The notes: generated from the sequence alone by a model not told the origin. DNA of 64,000 nt from Pseudomonas sp. StFLB209 (GCF_000829415.1 NZ_AP014637.1:372001-436000); one strand, 5' to 3'; counted from the stretch's first letter, positions 1 to 8,717 are shown. Translations and numbers: made by a program.

Positions 1-564
1 CAGAAGGAAATCGGCGTCAAGAGCGACTGGCTCAATGATCGTCTGAGCACCACCCTGGCCATTTATGAGCTGGAGCTTTACAACCGCCGCACAACCGATC
101 CGAACGACCCGAGCCTGACCATTCTCACCGGCATGCAGCGCTCACGCGGCGTGGAACTGACGGCCACCGGGCAATTGGCTGGCAACTGGTACGTGCGCGG
201 CGGCATCGGCATTCAGAACGCAACCATCGTCGAGGACAACAATGGCCTGGCGGGCAACCGGGTCAGTAACGTCGCCAAGCGCAACGGCAGTGTATTCCTG
301 ACCTGGAAGCCGGAAAGCGGCTGGTACGCCGAAACCGGCCTGACCCTGGTCGGCCAGCGCTATGCAGATAACCAGAACACCACGGTACTGCCTGGCTACG
401 GCCGCTGGGATGCCCTGGCCGGCTACCGGCAGAAGGACTGGGACCTGCGTGCGGCACTGAATAACCTGACCGACCAGGACTACTACAGTTCGGCCACCAG
501 CGCCGGGCAGATCCGTCTCGGTGATCCGCGCAGCCTGGTGGTGACCGGGACCTATAGCTTCTGA
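1..564 (+). CDS. TonB-dependent outer-membrane receptor, C-terminal part (5' truncated)
   Basis: The open frame runs in from base 1 and stops at 562-564, giving 187 residues of an outer-membrane beta-barrel. Alternating strands, the late stretch RWDALAGYRQ, the penultimate-strand motif LNNLTDQDYY and a final Tyr-Ser-Phe are typical of the C terminus of TonB-dependent siderophore receptors; the terminal Phe is the BAM recognition residue. The plug domain and TonB box lie upstream of the window, so the ligand (probably a ferric siderophore) cannot be named. An ATG at 133 is internal to the barrel and is not a start. A strong hairpin follows at 586-624. Confidence 0.9.
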   Translation, partial: QKEIGVKSDWLNDRLSTTLAIYELELYNRRTTDPNDPSLTILTGMQRSRGVELTATGQLAGNWYVRGGIGIQNATIVEDNNGLAGNRVSNVAKRNGSVFLTWKPESGWYAETGLTLVGQRYADNQNTTVLPGYGRWDALAGYRQKDWDLRAALNNLTDQDYYSSATSAGQIRLGDPRSLVVTGTYSF

Positions 565-585
565 TCCGGATCGTTCAACGACTGT

Positions 586-624
586 CTGCACGCCGCAGGA
601 CCGGTTTGGCCCTGCGGCGTGCAG
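586..624 (+). terminator. Stem-loop after the TonB receptor
   Basis: Perfect 14-base inverted repeat (586-599 and 611-624) with an 11-base loop, 22 bases after the receptor stop. No long T-run follows, so it may be a weak intrinsic terminator or a 3'-end stabilising hairpin. Confidence 0.6.
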
Positions 625-676
625 GTTCTGACACCTTCTTCTACCCTTGCTAAGCGCCAGCCCGAGAAATTCCCAA

Positions 677-702
677 CAATTAACTTGCGCGCAAGATAAT
701 TG
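677..702. promoter_or_regulatory. Probable OhrR operator, distal palindrome
   Basis: Near-perfect 26-base palindrome centred on TTGCGCGCAA with AT-rich flanks (CAATTA...TAATTG), about 75 bases before the ohr start. This matches the inverted-repeat type bound by OhrR-family MarR repressors. No ohrR gene is visible next to it in the window. Confidence 0.7.
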
Positions 703-727
703 CAGGATATATTTCACCTCACATTAG

Positions 728-739
728 TTAGCGCGCTAA
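728..739. promoter_or_regulatory. Probable OhrR operator, proximal palindrome
   Basis: Perfect 12-base palindrome TTAGCGCGCTAA about 35 bases before the ohr ATG, where it could cover the promoter or transcription start. With the site at 677-702 it suggests two regulator dimers. The assignment is by position and similarity of the core. Confidence 0.5.
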
Positions 740-774
740 ATTTTAGCGCAAAACACAACCGACGAGGAAATCTC

Positions 775-1194
775 ATGAAAGCGCTCTACACCGCAGTAGC
801 AACCTCCACCGGTGGCCGTGACGGCCGTGCGATCTCCAGTGACAACATTCTCGATGTGAAGCTGGCCACCCCAAAAGAACTCGGCGGCGCGGGCGGTCAA
901 GCCACCAACCCTGAGCAACTGTTCGCCGCCGGCTACTCGGCCTGCTTCATCGGCGCCCTGAAGTTCGTGGCGGGCCAGAGCAAGCGTAGTATCCCGGCAG
1001 ACGCTTCGATCACCGCTCACGTGGGCATTGGTCAGATTGAGGGTGGCTTCGGTCTGGACATCGACCTGCATATCAGCCTGCCGGGCCTGGAACAGGCTGA
1101 CGCCCAGCAACTGGTCGATGCAGCGCATAAGGTCTGCCCGTACTCCAACGCCACCCGTGGCAACGTTGATGTACGCCTGCACGTGACCGTCTGA
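775..1194 (+). CDS. ohr: Organic hydroperoxide resistance protein Ohr
   Basis: 139 residues, OsmC/Ohr family thiol peroxidase that reduces organic and fatty-acid hydroperoxides in the cytoplasm using lipoylated proteins. The two redox cysteines are at Cys57 (in AGYSACFIGAL) and Cys121 (in HKVCPYSNATRGN), and the N-terminal TAVATSTGGRDGR stretch is Ohr-specific. The ATG at 775 follows GAGGAAAT; an in-frame ATG at 700 would read through the operators and is rejected. It stands alone between a receptor and efp on the opposite strand, with its own terminator. Regulation is probably by a peroxide-sensing OhrR acting on the two upstream palindromes. Confidence 0.95.
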   Translation: MKALYTAVATSTGGRDGRAISSDNILDVKLATPKELGGAGGQATNPEQLFAAGYSACFIGALKFVAGQSKRSIPADASITAHVGIGQIEGGFGLDIDLHISLPGLEQADAQQLVDAAHKVCPYSNATRGNVDVRLHVTV

Positions 1195-1220
1195 TTGCTG
1201 CAAACGGTTTGGCTTGCACT

Positions 1221-1253
1221 AACGGGAGATCCCTTGCGGATCTCCCGTTTTTT
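1221..1253 (+). terminator. Rho-independent terminator of ohr
   Basis: 11-base stem (1221-1231 pairing with 1239-1249), 7-base loop and a run of T to 1253, 27 bases after the ohr stop. Confidence 0.85.
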
Positions 1254-1261
1254 CATCCGCA

Positions 1262-1297
1262 ACGAAAAAGCCCGCAACACTGTGCGGGCTTTTTCGT
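1262..1297. terminator. Bidirectional terminator between ohr and efp
   Basis: 15-base perfect stem with A-rich 5' and T-rich 3' sides (ACGAAAAAGCCCGCA, loop ACACTG), so it works on both strands. It lies 24 bases beyond the efp stop on the minus strand. Confidence 0.85.
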
Positions 1298-1320
1298 GAA
1301 GCGTGGCTACAAAGCAGTGC

Positions 1321-1890
1321 TTATTTGGCACGGCCTTTGTAGGAACCGCCTTCACGGGTATCGATCTCGATCATGTCGCCGATTTCGATGAAGTCAGCAA
1401 CGCTCAGCTCGGTGCCGTTTTTCAGTTTGGCAGGCTTCATCACTTTGCCAGAGGTGTCGCCACGAGCGGAACCTTCGGTGTAGTCAACCTGACGCACGAT
1501 GGTGGTCGGCAGCTCTACCGAAACCAGACGCTCTTCGAAGAACACGGCTTCGCAAACGTCGGTCATGCCTTCTTCGACGAATGGCAGAACGGCGTCGATG
1601 TCTTCGGCGTTCAGCTCGTACATGGTGTAGTCGGTGGTGTCCATGAACGTGTAGGTGTCACCGCTGATGAACGACAGGGTGGCTTCCTTGCGGTCCAGGA
1701 TCACATCGTCCAGCTTGTCGTCTGCACCGTAGACAGTTTCAGTCTTGTAGCCGGTCAGCAGGTTTTTCAGCTTGGTCTTCATGATCGCGCTGTTACGGCC
1801 GGACTTGGTGAACTCAGCCTTTTGAACCAGCCAAGGATCGTTGTCGATACGAATCACGGTGCCGGGTTTCAGCTCTTTACCAGTTTTCAT
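1321..1890 (-). CDS. efp: Translation elongation factor P, rhamnosylation type
   Basis: 189 residues; EF-P binds between the ribosomal P and E sites and relieves stalling at polyproline stretches. It begins [11 protein letters not shown] and shows KOW, OB and C-terminal OB domains. The modified tip residue is Arg32 within KSGRNSA, the type that EarP rhamnosylates, rather than the lysine modified by EpmA. The frame stays open 30 codons upstream, but the ATG at 1890 gives the family start; the extension has no homology and covers a hairpin. The modifying enzyme earP is directly upstream on the same strand. Confidence 0.97.
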   Translation of the reverse strand: MKTGKELKPGTVIRIDNDPWLVQKAEFTKSGRNSAIMKTKLKNLLTGYKTETVYGADDKLDDVILDRKEATLSFISGDTYTFMDTTDYTMYELNAEDIDAVLPFVEEGMTDVCEAVFFEERLVSVELPTTIVRQVDYTEGSARGDTSGKVMKPAKLKNGTELSVADFIEIGDMIEIDTREGGSYKGRAK

Positions 1891-1922
1891 TGCAGATATC
1901 CGAATTTGGATGGAGTTAGCGA

Positions 1923-1972
1923 AGGCTCTGTACGAGAAGCAGCCTGTGCAGGCGGTTTTTCGTACAGAGCCT
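1923..1972 (-). repeat. Inverted repeat in the earP-efp intergenic gap
   Basis: 13-base perfect arms (1923-1935 and 1960-1972) enclose a second small stem (GCCTG TG CAGGC). It fills the 99-base gap between the earP stop and the efp start and would form a hairpin in the efp 5' leader or an attenuator between the two genes. Function is not known. Confidence 0.6.
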
Positions 1973-1989
1973 GATATCAAGGCCGCGTA

Positions 1990-3123
1990 TCATAGCGAAT
2001 TTCGGTAAAACTGTACCAGCGCTGAGGCGAGGTCGCTGCGCGCTGCCTGCTGTTGGCACCAATGTTCTGCATGCTCACGCATTTGCGGCCAATATCGATT
2101 CAGTTGCTGCCAGCCCTCTTGCACCTCCTCCCCGGCGCTCCAGGCGCGCCACAGCTCGGCAGTCGTCTGCGCAGCTTCTGCGGGCAATGTCGCAAGGTAG
2201 AGCGCCAGAAACGCCTCCAGCTTGGGCCGGTGGGCATCGTCCTGCTGCTGATAAATGTGCCAAAGCATCGGCCGCGCAGCCCATTGCGCCCGGACGAACG
2301 AGTCTTCGCCGCGCACCACATTGAAATCGCAGCACCACAACAAGCGGTCGTATTGTTCCTGAGCTACGAACGGCAGCACTTGAATGGTCAAAGCCCCGCG
2401 CCGACGAATGGCACCGGCTTGCAGGCCGCCCTCCCCCAGCCAGCGCTGCAAGTCGCCGACAATGCGCCCTTGCGGCACCAGCAAGTGGGTGACAACGCCT
2501 TCGCCCAGCAACTGGTCCAGCCAACTGCCTAATGCCGGATTTTCATAAGCGAACAGCGAAATCAACCGCGCACCGGACTCAGGCTGTACCCCAAGCCCGC
2601 GCAGGAAATCCTGCTGGGCAGCGGGGTCGGCCTGAAACGCCTGGCGTTGGGCAATCAGCGACTGCTCACGGAGCAAGCCGCCAGTCTGCTCGGTAAAGCC
2701 TGGAAAGAAGAAGAACTTCTTCAAACCATTGGCTTGCGGCGATGGCAGACCATGACAGCCACTGACCCAGTCCTCGGCACTCAGATAATCGAGGTTCAGC
2801 CATACCGGTCGCGGGCTGCGTTGCAACATGGCCTGGGTGTAGGCCTCGGGCACGCGACAGGCAAAGGCTTCGAGCACAACATCGGGAATTGAGGCAGGCT
2901 GCCAATCCTCAGGCCAGTGGCAGACCTCAACGCCGGCCTGGCACTGCCGGGCCGCCACTGGATCGGCGTGCGGGCACAGGCGCACGAAGGCCGACAGATC
3001 GTTGATCCACAAGCGTACGGCAAAGCCATGCTCGGCCACCAATTGGCGGGCCAGACGCCAGGTGACGCCTACATCGCCGTAGTTATCCACGACATCGCAA
3101 AAGATGTCCCATGAAACTTGCAT
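1990..3123 (-). CDS. earP: EF-P arginine rhamnosyltransferase EarP
   Basis: 377 residues, GT104 family enzyme that transfers rhamnose from dTDP-rhamnose to Arg32 of EF-P. Residues reported as important for EarP are present at the expected places: Asp13 and Asp17 in DNYGDVG, Phe191, and Glu273 in RGEDSFVRAQ. The ATG at 3123 (MQVSWDIFCD) is chosen because the family begins at WDIFCDVVDNYGD; the frame is open 29 codons further upstream without homology. It lies 99 bases before efp on the same strand, the usual gene pairing in EarP-bearing bacteria. Confidence 0.96.
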   Translation of the reverse strand: MQVSWDIFCDVVDNYGDVGVTWRLARQLVAEHGFAVRLWINDLSAFVRLCPHADPVAARQCQAGVEVCHWPEDWQPASIPDVVLEAFACRVPEAYTQAMLQRSPRPVWLNLDYLSAEDWVSGCHGLPSPQANGLKKFFFFPGFTEQTGGLLREQSLIAQRQAFQADPAAQQDFLRGLGVQPESGARLISLFAYENPALGSWLDQLLGEGVVTHLLVPQGRIVGDLQRWLGEGGLQAGAIRRRGALTIQVLPFVAQEQYDRLLWCCDFNVVRGEDSFVRAQWAARPMLWHIYQQQDDAHRPKLEAFLALYLATLPAEAAQTTAELWRAWSAGEEVQEGWQQLNRYWPQMREHAEHWCQQQAARSDLASALVQFYRNSL

Positions 3124-3252
3124 TACGCTTCCCGAAGCCGACCTCAAAGCGGCGATTGTCGCCCGTAACAAGCGCTTTGCACCAGCGCCGGGCGTGGCAC
3201 AATGAATCATCTGCGCCCTCCACCGCCTACGCCGTCAAAGGAAGTGATCGCC

Positions 3253-3645
3253 ATGTCCAGCCAAAGCCGTCGTCACGAACTCTACGTGTCACTCAAGTTG
3301 ATTGTGTGCATTGCCCTGGGCATCTGGCTCGGCGCCGTTGCCGTGATCCTGACCGGCCCGCTGCTGCTCAAGGCCTTGCCTGAAACCCAGACCCGCGCCC
3401 TGGCCGAAGCGGTCACTCGGGTCGCCCCAGCGCCAGCGCCAGAACCGGCCCTTCAACAACCTGATGCGATGTTCAAGAAGTTCGAGCAAAGCCTGCGCGA
3501 AAGTGAAGCACGCCAGGCGCGTGAATACGCTGAGGCGCAGCAGAACAAACACTTCAATCGCGCCAAGTGCGACTTCTGGATGCAACAGGATCGCACCGCG
3601 CCCAGCGAAAAAAGCCGGGCCAGCATCAATGAATTCTGCGGATAA
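3253..3645 (+). CDS. Small single-pass membrane protein of unknown function
   Basis: 130 residues. An N-terminal basic patch (QSRRHE) precedes one hydrophobic helix at about residues 12-36, then a proline/alanine linker (APAPAPEPA) and a charged, probably helical segment ending in two cysteines near the C terminus. It would sit in the inner membrane with the soluble part most likely in the periplasm. The ATG at 3253 follows AAAGGAAGTG; the frame opens earlier at 3202 but without a good ribosome site. It is 3 bases from the next gene, so the two are probably co-transcribed. I do not recognise the family. Confidence 0.75.
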   Translation: MSSQSRRHELYVSLKLIVCIALGIWLGAVAVILTGPLLLKALPETQTRALAEAVTRVAPAPAPEPALQQPDAMFKKFEQSLRESEARQAREYAEAQQNKHFNRAKCDFWMQQDRTAPSEKSRASINEFCG

Positions 3646-3648
3646 CCC

Positions 3649-4131
3649 ATGGACAAAAATCACCTGCTGCACCTGATCGTCGAACGCTTGCAGCATGACC
3701 TCGACATTGCCGTGCGTGCCGCACAAACAGCCTATGAGGCCGCGACCCACGAAGAGAACATTGCCGAAAACAAGTACGACACGCTGGGCCTGGAGGCCTC
3801 CTATCTGGCCGCCGGCCAGGCACGCCGGGTCGAAGAGATTCGTCAGGCGCTGAGCGTTTATCAGCAGACAGCGTGCAAACCCTTCGACGAACAACGCGGG
3901 ATTCAGGTCGGCGATCTGGTGATGCTCGAAACCGAGCACGGTGACTCGCGCCAGCTATTTCTGGGACCCGATGCCGCAGGCCTGAAGATTCAGGCCGATG
4001 ACCAGTTGATCACGGTGATCACCTCACGCGCACCGCTGGGCCACAGCCTGCTGGGCAAGGCTGAAGGCGATAGCGTGGAAATCGTCGTCAGCGGTCAGCG
4101 TCAGGTCTTCGAGGTCACGCAAGCACTGTGA
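3649..4131 (+). CDS. GreA/GreB-family transcription factor-like protein
   Basis: 160 residues. The N-terminal 75 residues form a predicted helical hairpin with an acidic tip region (HEENIAENKYDT), and the remainder (GIQVGDLVMLETEHG to VSGQRQVFEV) matches the FKBP-like C-terminal domain of Gre factors, which binds RNA polymerase near the secondary channel. It lacks the exact LSENAEYHAAK signature of classical GreA, so it may be an accessory Gre-like factor rather than GreA itself. The start is 3 bases after the preceding membrane-protein gene. Confidence 0.75.
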   Translation: MDKNHLLHLIVERLQHDLDIAVRAAQTAYEAATHEENIAENKYDTLGLEASYLAAGQARRVEEIRQALSVYQQTACKPFDEQRGIQVGDLVMLETEHGDSRQLFLGPDAAGLKIQADDQLITVITSRAPLGHSLLGKAEGDSVEIVVSGQRQVFEVTQAL

Positions 4132-4244
4132 TGTCCTACCCATTAGTGGGCTTGCGGGTGCGGAGAGTTTGTGGGTAAGGTTCGTTGTCGCTGTAGGAAA
4201 GTGACGGGGCAGTTTGAAGGACTAATTACCCAAGGAGATTTTTC

Positions 4245-4451
4245 ATGACGAACGTCATCGCATTTCCTGACGCCCATGAACGTAATCGCCTGAAGTCCAA
4301 TGAGCATCCGGCGCTGAAGTACCTGAGCAAGAAGGAACTGCAACTGATCGAGCAGTTGCGCCTGACCAGCCATGCCGGCCGGCAGTACATCTACGACTAT
4401 GCCCATCTCATGAGCCTGACCCGGCCACTGCATCCTGCGCCGCAGGATTGA
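4245..4451 (+). CDS. Small conserved-type hypothetical protein
   Basis: 68 residues, no membrane segment or signal. It starts MTNVIAFPDAHERN and is rich in charged and helix-forming residues. The ATG at 4245 follows a strong AAGGAGA ribosome site, and codon use fits the genome, which supports translation. I do not recognise a family. It lies between the Gre-like gene and a convergent permease and may have its own promoter in the 113-base gap upstream. Confidence 0.7.
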   Translation: MTNVIAFPDAHERNRLKSNEHPALKYLSKKELQLIEQLRLTSHAGRQYIYDYAHLMSLTRPLHPAPQD

Positions 4452-4514
4452 CCAGCGCCGCCGTCCCATCCAGCAAGGCGACGAGCACGCCCGCCGCCTG
4501 TCGCTGCAGGTCGT

Positions 4515-5792
4515 TTAGTGGGTCAACGACCAGACCAGCGCAGAAATCGCTACCACACCGGACATCACCACAAACACGTTGGACAGCTTGCCCGAGTATT
4601 TGCGCATGGCCGGCACCTTACGGATCGCGTACATCGGCATCAGAAACAGCAACACCGAGATCACCGGCCCGCCCAGGGTTTCGATCATGCCCAGGATACT
4701 TGGGTTGATGGTCGCAACGATCCAGCACACCACCAGCATGCACAGCGCTGTCAGACGATCCAGAGCCTTGCTGCCCGGACGCGCGCCGGACTTCAGCACC
4801 AGCCCCTTGAAGCCCTCACTGGCGCCGATGTAATGCCCCAGGAACGACTTGGAGATCGCCACCAGCGCGATCAGCGGCGCGGCAAACGCGATGGTCGGGT
4901 TCTGGAAGTGGTTAGCCAGGTAGGACAACACTGAAAGGTTCTGGGCTTTGGCTTCAGCCAGTTGAGCCGGCGACAGGGTCAGCACGCAACTGAACACAAA
5001 GAACAGCACCATCAATACCATTAGCAAATGGGCGCGGGACAGAATTTTGGAACTGCGTGCATCGGCCTGCTCACCGTACAGGCGCTTCTGATCCACCGCG
5101 AACGCCGAGATGATTGGCGTGTGGTTGAAGGAGAACACCATCACCGGGATCGCCAGCCACAGGGCTGGCAGGAAGGTCGCAGGCTCAGGCAGCGTGGAGG
5201 CCGTGCTGAGGATACCGCCATTCCAGTGCGGAATCAGGAACACCGCCAGAAACAGCAGCGAGACGATGAACGGATAGACCATCATGCTCATCACTTTAAC
5301 GATGACCCGCTCGCCGCAACGCACCACCGCCAGCAGGCCGAGGATCAGCGCGAACGCCAGCAATGCACGTGGCGGCGGCGCGATGTGCAACTGGTTGACC
5401 AGAAAGCTGCTGACGGTGTTGGTCAGGCCAACGCTGTAGATCAGCAGAATCGGGAAGATTGCGAAAAAATACAGCAGGGTAATCATTGCCCCGGCGCCTT
5501 TACCGAAGTGTTCTTCGACCACCTCGGTGATATCGCCGCCGCTGCGACCCGAAAGTACGAAACGGGTCAGGCCGCGGTGGGCAAAGAAGGTCATCGGGAA
5601 AGCCAGGATCGCCAACGCCATCAAAGGCCAGAAGCCGCCGATACCGGCACTGATGGGCAGGAACAAGGTACCTGCGCCGATGGCGGTGCCGAACAGGCCC
5701 AGCATCCAGGTGGTATCGTTGCGATTCCAAGCAGCATTCTCTGCGGGGACTGTATCCAGGCGTTCTACGACGCTATTGGCCTGATCGTTCAT
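4515..5792 (-). CDS. HAAAP-family serine/threonine-type amino-acid permease
   Basis: 425 residues with about 11 membrane helices. The N-terminal motif GLFGTAIGAGTLFLPI and the later PVMVFSFNHTPIISAF and AISKSFLGHYIG segments are typical of the hydroxy/aromatic amino-acid permease family, closest in pattern to SdaC/DlsT-type serine transporters driven by proton or sodium gradients. The start at 5792 (MNDQANSV) matches the family; the frame extends 40 codons upstream with unlikely composition. No serine deaminase lies beside it, so the substrate is inferred from family resemblance only. Confidence 0.85.
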   Translation of the reverse strand: MNDQANSVVERLDTVPAENAAWNRNDTTWMLGLFGTAIGAGTLFLPISAGIGGFWPLMALAILAFPMTFFAHRGLTRFVLSGRSGGDITEVVEEHFGKGAGAMITLLYFFAIFPILLIYSVGLTNTVSSFLVNQLHIAPPPRALLAFALILGLLAVVRCGERVIVKVMSMMVYPFIVSLLFLAVFLIPHWNGGILSTASTLPEPATFLPALWLAIPVMVFSFNHTPIISAFAVDQKRLYGEQADARSSKILSRAHLLMVLMVLFFVFSCVLTLSPAQLAEAKAQNLSVLSYLANHFQNPTIAFAAPLIALVAISKSFLGHYIGASEGFKGLVLKSGARPGSKALDRLTALCMLVVCWIVATINPSILGMIETLGGPVISVLLFLMPMYAIRKVPAMRKYSGKLSNVFVVMSGVVAISALVWSLTH

Positions 5793-6041
5793 CCGGTCGT
5801 GTCTCCGTTTCCGGTAATTGCACAAGCAAGGACGCCACGGATGGAATTGGCAGCGCGGCGCCCGCCCTGAAAAGCAGGGGCGCGATTTTCCGTGATCAGA
5901 ACCGGAAAGCAAGGAATATCAGATCAACCGTGCGAAAAACACCGCAACAAATGGCAAAACGAGCACATTCATCTGGTTGACAGCACAAAGCGTGCATTGC
6001 GAGGTACACCCAGGCAGGCAGCAAACGTCTGTGGGGCTGAA

Positions 6042-6067
6042 AAACAAAGGCCGATCAGGATCGGCCT
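6042..6067 (-). terminator. Rho-independent terminator of comEA
   Basis: 9-base stem (6048-6056 with 6059-6067) followed on the minus strand by TTGTTTTT, about 20 bases past the comEA stop. Confidence 0.8.
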
Positions 6068-6086
6068 CGTTCATGCTGCGCTGACG

Positions 6087-6443
6087 TTACTCGATGGCCA
6101 GCTTGTCACGATTCCTGTCGAGCAGGGTCTTGCCGATGCCACTGACCTCGATGAGCTCGTCGACCGAGGTGAAGTTACCATTGCTTTCACGGTACGCCAC
6201 GATGGCATTGGCCTTGTTCAGGCCAACGCCGGACAGCGCTTTCTGCAGGGTCAAGGCATCTGCGGTATTAATGTTGATTTTGTCAGCGACCTGCTGGGCC
6301 TGGCCGGCCATGGCTTCAGCCCCCAGGGGCATGGTTTCAGCCGCCATGGGATTGGCAGCAGCCCCCATCGGGTTGGCAACAGACGTCAGGGAGGCAGTTG
6401 CCAGCAGGACGGACAAAACAGAAGAAAGCAATACATTACGCAT
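6087..6443 (-). CDS. ComEA-family helix-hairpin-helix protein, exported
   Basis: 118 residues with a signal peptide (VLLSSVLSVLLATASLTSVANP), a low-complexity Met/Ala/Gly linker at about residues 25-50, and two tandem helix-hairpin-helix motifs (ININTADALTLQKALSGVGLNKANAIV and FTSVDELIEVSGIGKTLLDR). The fold binds DNA non-specifically in the periplasm, as in competence protein ComEA. The ATG at 6443 has AAGGAG 8 bases upstream; a GTG 9 bases earlier is too close to that site. Next to wbpM, its usual place in Pseudomonas. No other competence genes are in view. Confidence 0.9.
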   Translation of the reverse strand: MRNVLLSSVLSVLLATASLTSVANPMGAAANPMAAETMPLGAEAMAGQAQQVADKININTADALTLQKALSGVGLNKANAIVAYRESNGNFTSVDELIEVSGIGKTLLDRNRDKLAIE

Positions 6444-6473
6444 GACAGGCACTCCTTGGGTTTATAGGTTCAA

Positions 6474-6491
6474 GCAGCATTCCAATGCTGC
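6474..6491. repeat. 18-base palindromic hairpin between wbpM and comEA
   Basis: Perfect 8-base arms (GCAGCATT, 2-base loop, AATGCTGC), about 30 bases before the comEA ATG and 113 bases past the wbpM stop. It could end the wbpM transcript or lie in the comEA leader; there is no T-run. Confidence 0.5.
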
Positions 6492-6603
6492 CCCTGAAAG
6501 CTAATCCAGTAAGCGAACCTGTAAAAGTGCCTGAGCGTGTCAGGGAGTTACCTCACAAACAGTCACGAAACAGCCAGTTCTTACCCCGTTTCGCCCTGCT
6601 TTT

Positions 6604-8598
6604 TCAGGTTTCCCGGCGACGCTCCTGATGAATCCAGTCAACGATATCTTCATCCGGTGCATAGCCGCTGACGGTCTCGCGCAGCAGCTGCCGAACCGTG
6701 TGGTAATCGTCCTTGTCGACCGCTGTCAGCAAGCGGGTCAGTAACACTTTGAGCATATCCCAGGACAAGTAGTCCTCATTGGCACTCATGATCATCGGGT
6801 GCTCGGTGGCCACCACGTTGTCGCCGATCAACAACTCTTCATAGAGCTTCTCTCCCGGCCGTAAACCGGTGAACTCGATGGAAATATCGCCGTGCGGGTT
6901 TTTCTCCGAGCGAATGCTCAGGCCCGAGAGATGGATCATCTTTTCCGCCAGCTCGATGATTCTTACCGGCTCCCCCATGTCCAGCACAAACACGTCGCCG
7001 CCCTGCCCCATGGAACCGGCCTGGATCACCAGTTGGGCGGCCTCGGGGATGGTCATGAAATAACGCGTGATCTTCGGGTGGGTAACCGTTAAGGGCCCGC
7101 CAGTCTGGATCTGCTTGTGAAACAACGGAATCACCGAGCCTGAAGAGCCCAGCACATTACCAAAGCGCACCATGATGAAGCGGGTCTTGTTGACCTGATA
7201 CACATTGGACTGATCACCAAACATCACCGGTGCCGCTTCGCGGCTGAGCGCTTGCAGGATCATCTCCGACAGGCGCTTGGTGCTGCCCATGACATTGGTG
7301 GGGCGCACCGCCTTGTCGGTGGAGATCAGGACAAAGTTGGAAACTCCGGCCTGCAACGCCGCCTGTGCGGTATTGAGGGTGCCAACCACGTTATTGACCA
7401 CGCCCTCGGCAATATTGTGCTCGACCATCGGCACGTGCTTGTAGGCCGCCGCATGGTAGACGGTGTCGACCTTCCAGGTTTTCATCACATCGAGCAGTCG
7501 GGGATGGTTGCGCACCGAGCCCAGGATGGGCAACAACTTGACCGAAAGCGCTTCACGGGCCAGACGTTGCTCCAGCTCACTGACAATGGTGTAAAGGTTG
7601 AATTCGCTGTGATCCAGCAACAGCAGCGTGGCCGGCTTGAGCAGCAGGATCTGGCGGCACAGCTCCGAACCGATCGAGCCGCCGGCACCGGTGACCAGTA
7701 CGGTCTGGGCCTTGATACAGTGTTCCAGCAGGTTATCCTGGGCCGGCACTGAATCACGCCCCAGCAAGTCCGCGATATCAACTTCCTGCAAGTCATCGAC
7801 CTTGACCCGCCCTGCTGCCAGGTCCATGAAACCAGGCACACTGCGCACATGCAGCGGGAAGCCCTCCAGGTAGCCGAGAATCTCACGGCGCCGGCCACGG
7901 GTGCATGAAGGCACCGCCAGCAGGATCTCCTGGGCGCCGGTCACCTCCATCATGCGCTGGATATGCTTGGGCTTGTAGACCTGCAACCCGGAAATGACCC
8001 GGTTGGAAATCGACTCATCGTCGTCGATGAACGCCACGGGGCGCATCAACCGCCCCATGCGCAGTGCAGCTACCAATTGATTACCGGCGGCTCCGGCACC
8101 GTAGATAGCCACCTTGCGCAGGCCATCGTCGCGGCTGGCGAAGGGCACATGCTGCACGGCAGCAAACCAGTCGCCGAGAAAATACTGGCGCATGGCAAGG
8201 CGCAGCCCACCGATCATGACCATGCTCAACCACCAGTAGTTGAACATGATCGACCGCGGCACGATCTGCTGATGATTGCTGTAGACGTACACCACGCAAC
8301 CGAGAATCAGCGCCGAAAGAGTCACCGCCTTGATGATTGCGATCAGCGCATCGTTGCCGAAATAGCGCATCACCGCCCGGTACATGCCGAAGCGAATGAA
8401 CAGCGGGATCGAAACCAGCGGGGCACTGACAAACAGCCAGGTGTACTTGTCCAGCGGGTTGATCAGATCATCGACCCCAAGACGGACCACAAACGCCATC
8501 CACAAGGCGAACCAGACCAGCAGGACGTCAGTGGCGACCTGAATGATCCGTTTCTGGCGACGCGGCAGCGCCAGCAGAAAGGTTCGTATCTTGTCCAT
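6604..8598 (-). CDS. wbpM: WbpM-type membrane UDP-sugar 4,6-dehydratase
   Basis: 664 residues. Four N-terminal membrane helices (about 20-130), then a CoA-binding/Rossmann region (162-280) and a catalytic SDR domain with the nucleotide motif TGAGGSIG at 303-310. The catalytic stretch has S426-T-D-K and M437...K441, the Met-for-Tyr arrangement of WbpM/FlaA1-like dehydratases that convert UDP-GlcNAc to the 4-keto-6-deoxy sugar on the way to QuiNAc/FucNAc. The start at 8598 (MDKIRTFL) is preferred over an extension of 17 codons. Upstream wbpL and wbpV complete the initiating-sugar set for O-antigen. Confidence 0.93.
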   Translation of the reverse strand: MDKIRTFLLALPRRQKRIIQVATDVLLVWFALWMAFVVRLGVDDLINPLDKYTWLFVSAPLVSIPLFIRFGMYRAVMRYFGNDALIAIIKAVTLSALILGCVVYVYSNHQQIVPRSIMFNYWWLSMVMIGGLRLAMRQYFLGDWFAAVQHVPFASRDDGLRKVAIYGAGAAGNQLVAALRMGRLMRPVAFIDDDESISNRVISGLQVYKPKHIQRMMEVTGAQEILLAVPSCTRGRRREILGYLEGFPLHVRSVPGFMDLAAGRVKVDDLQEVDIADLLGRDSVPAQDNLLEHCIKAQTVLVTGAGGSIGSELCRQILLLKPATLLLLDHSEFNLYTIVSELEQRLAREALSVKLLPILGSVRNHPRLLDVMKTWKVDTVYHAAAYKHVPMVEHNIAEGVVNNVVGTLNTAQAALQAGVSNFVLISTDKAVRPTNVMGSTKRLSEMILQALSREAAPVMFGDQSNVYQVNKTRFIMVRFGNVLGSSGSVIPLFHKQIQTGGPLTVTHPKITRYFMTIPEAAQLVIQAGSMGQGGDVFVLDMGEPVRIIELAEKMIHLSGLSIRSEKNPHGDISIEFTGLRPGEKLYEELLIGDNVVATEHPMIMSANEDYLSWDMLKVLLTRLLTAVDKDDYHTVRQLLRETVSGYAPDEDIVDWIHQERRRET

Positions 8599-8717
8599 GG
8601 TGTCCTCAATCAATCCTTGCCACCTCGTTTGAAACCTCACTACAACCATCCAGGCCCCGAGCTCGTCGAAGCAATTGTTACAATCTATATGAAAAACCGC
8701 TGGTCCGCGCTGTCAAA

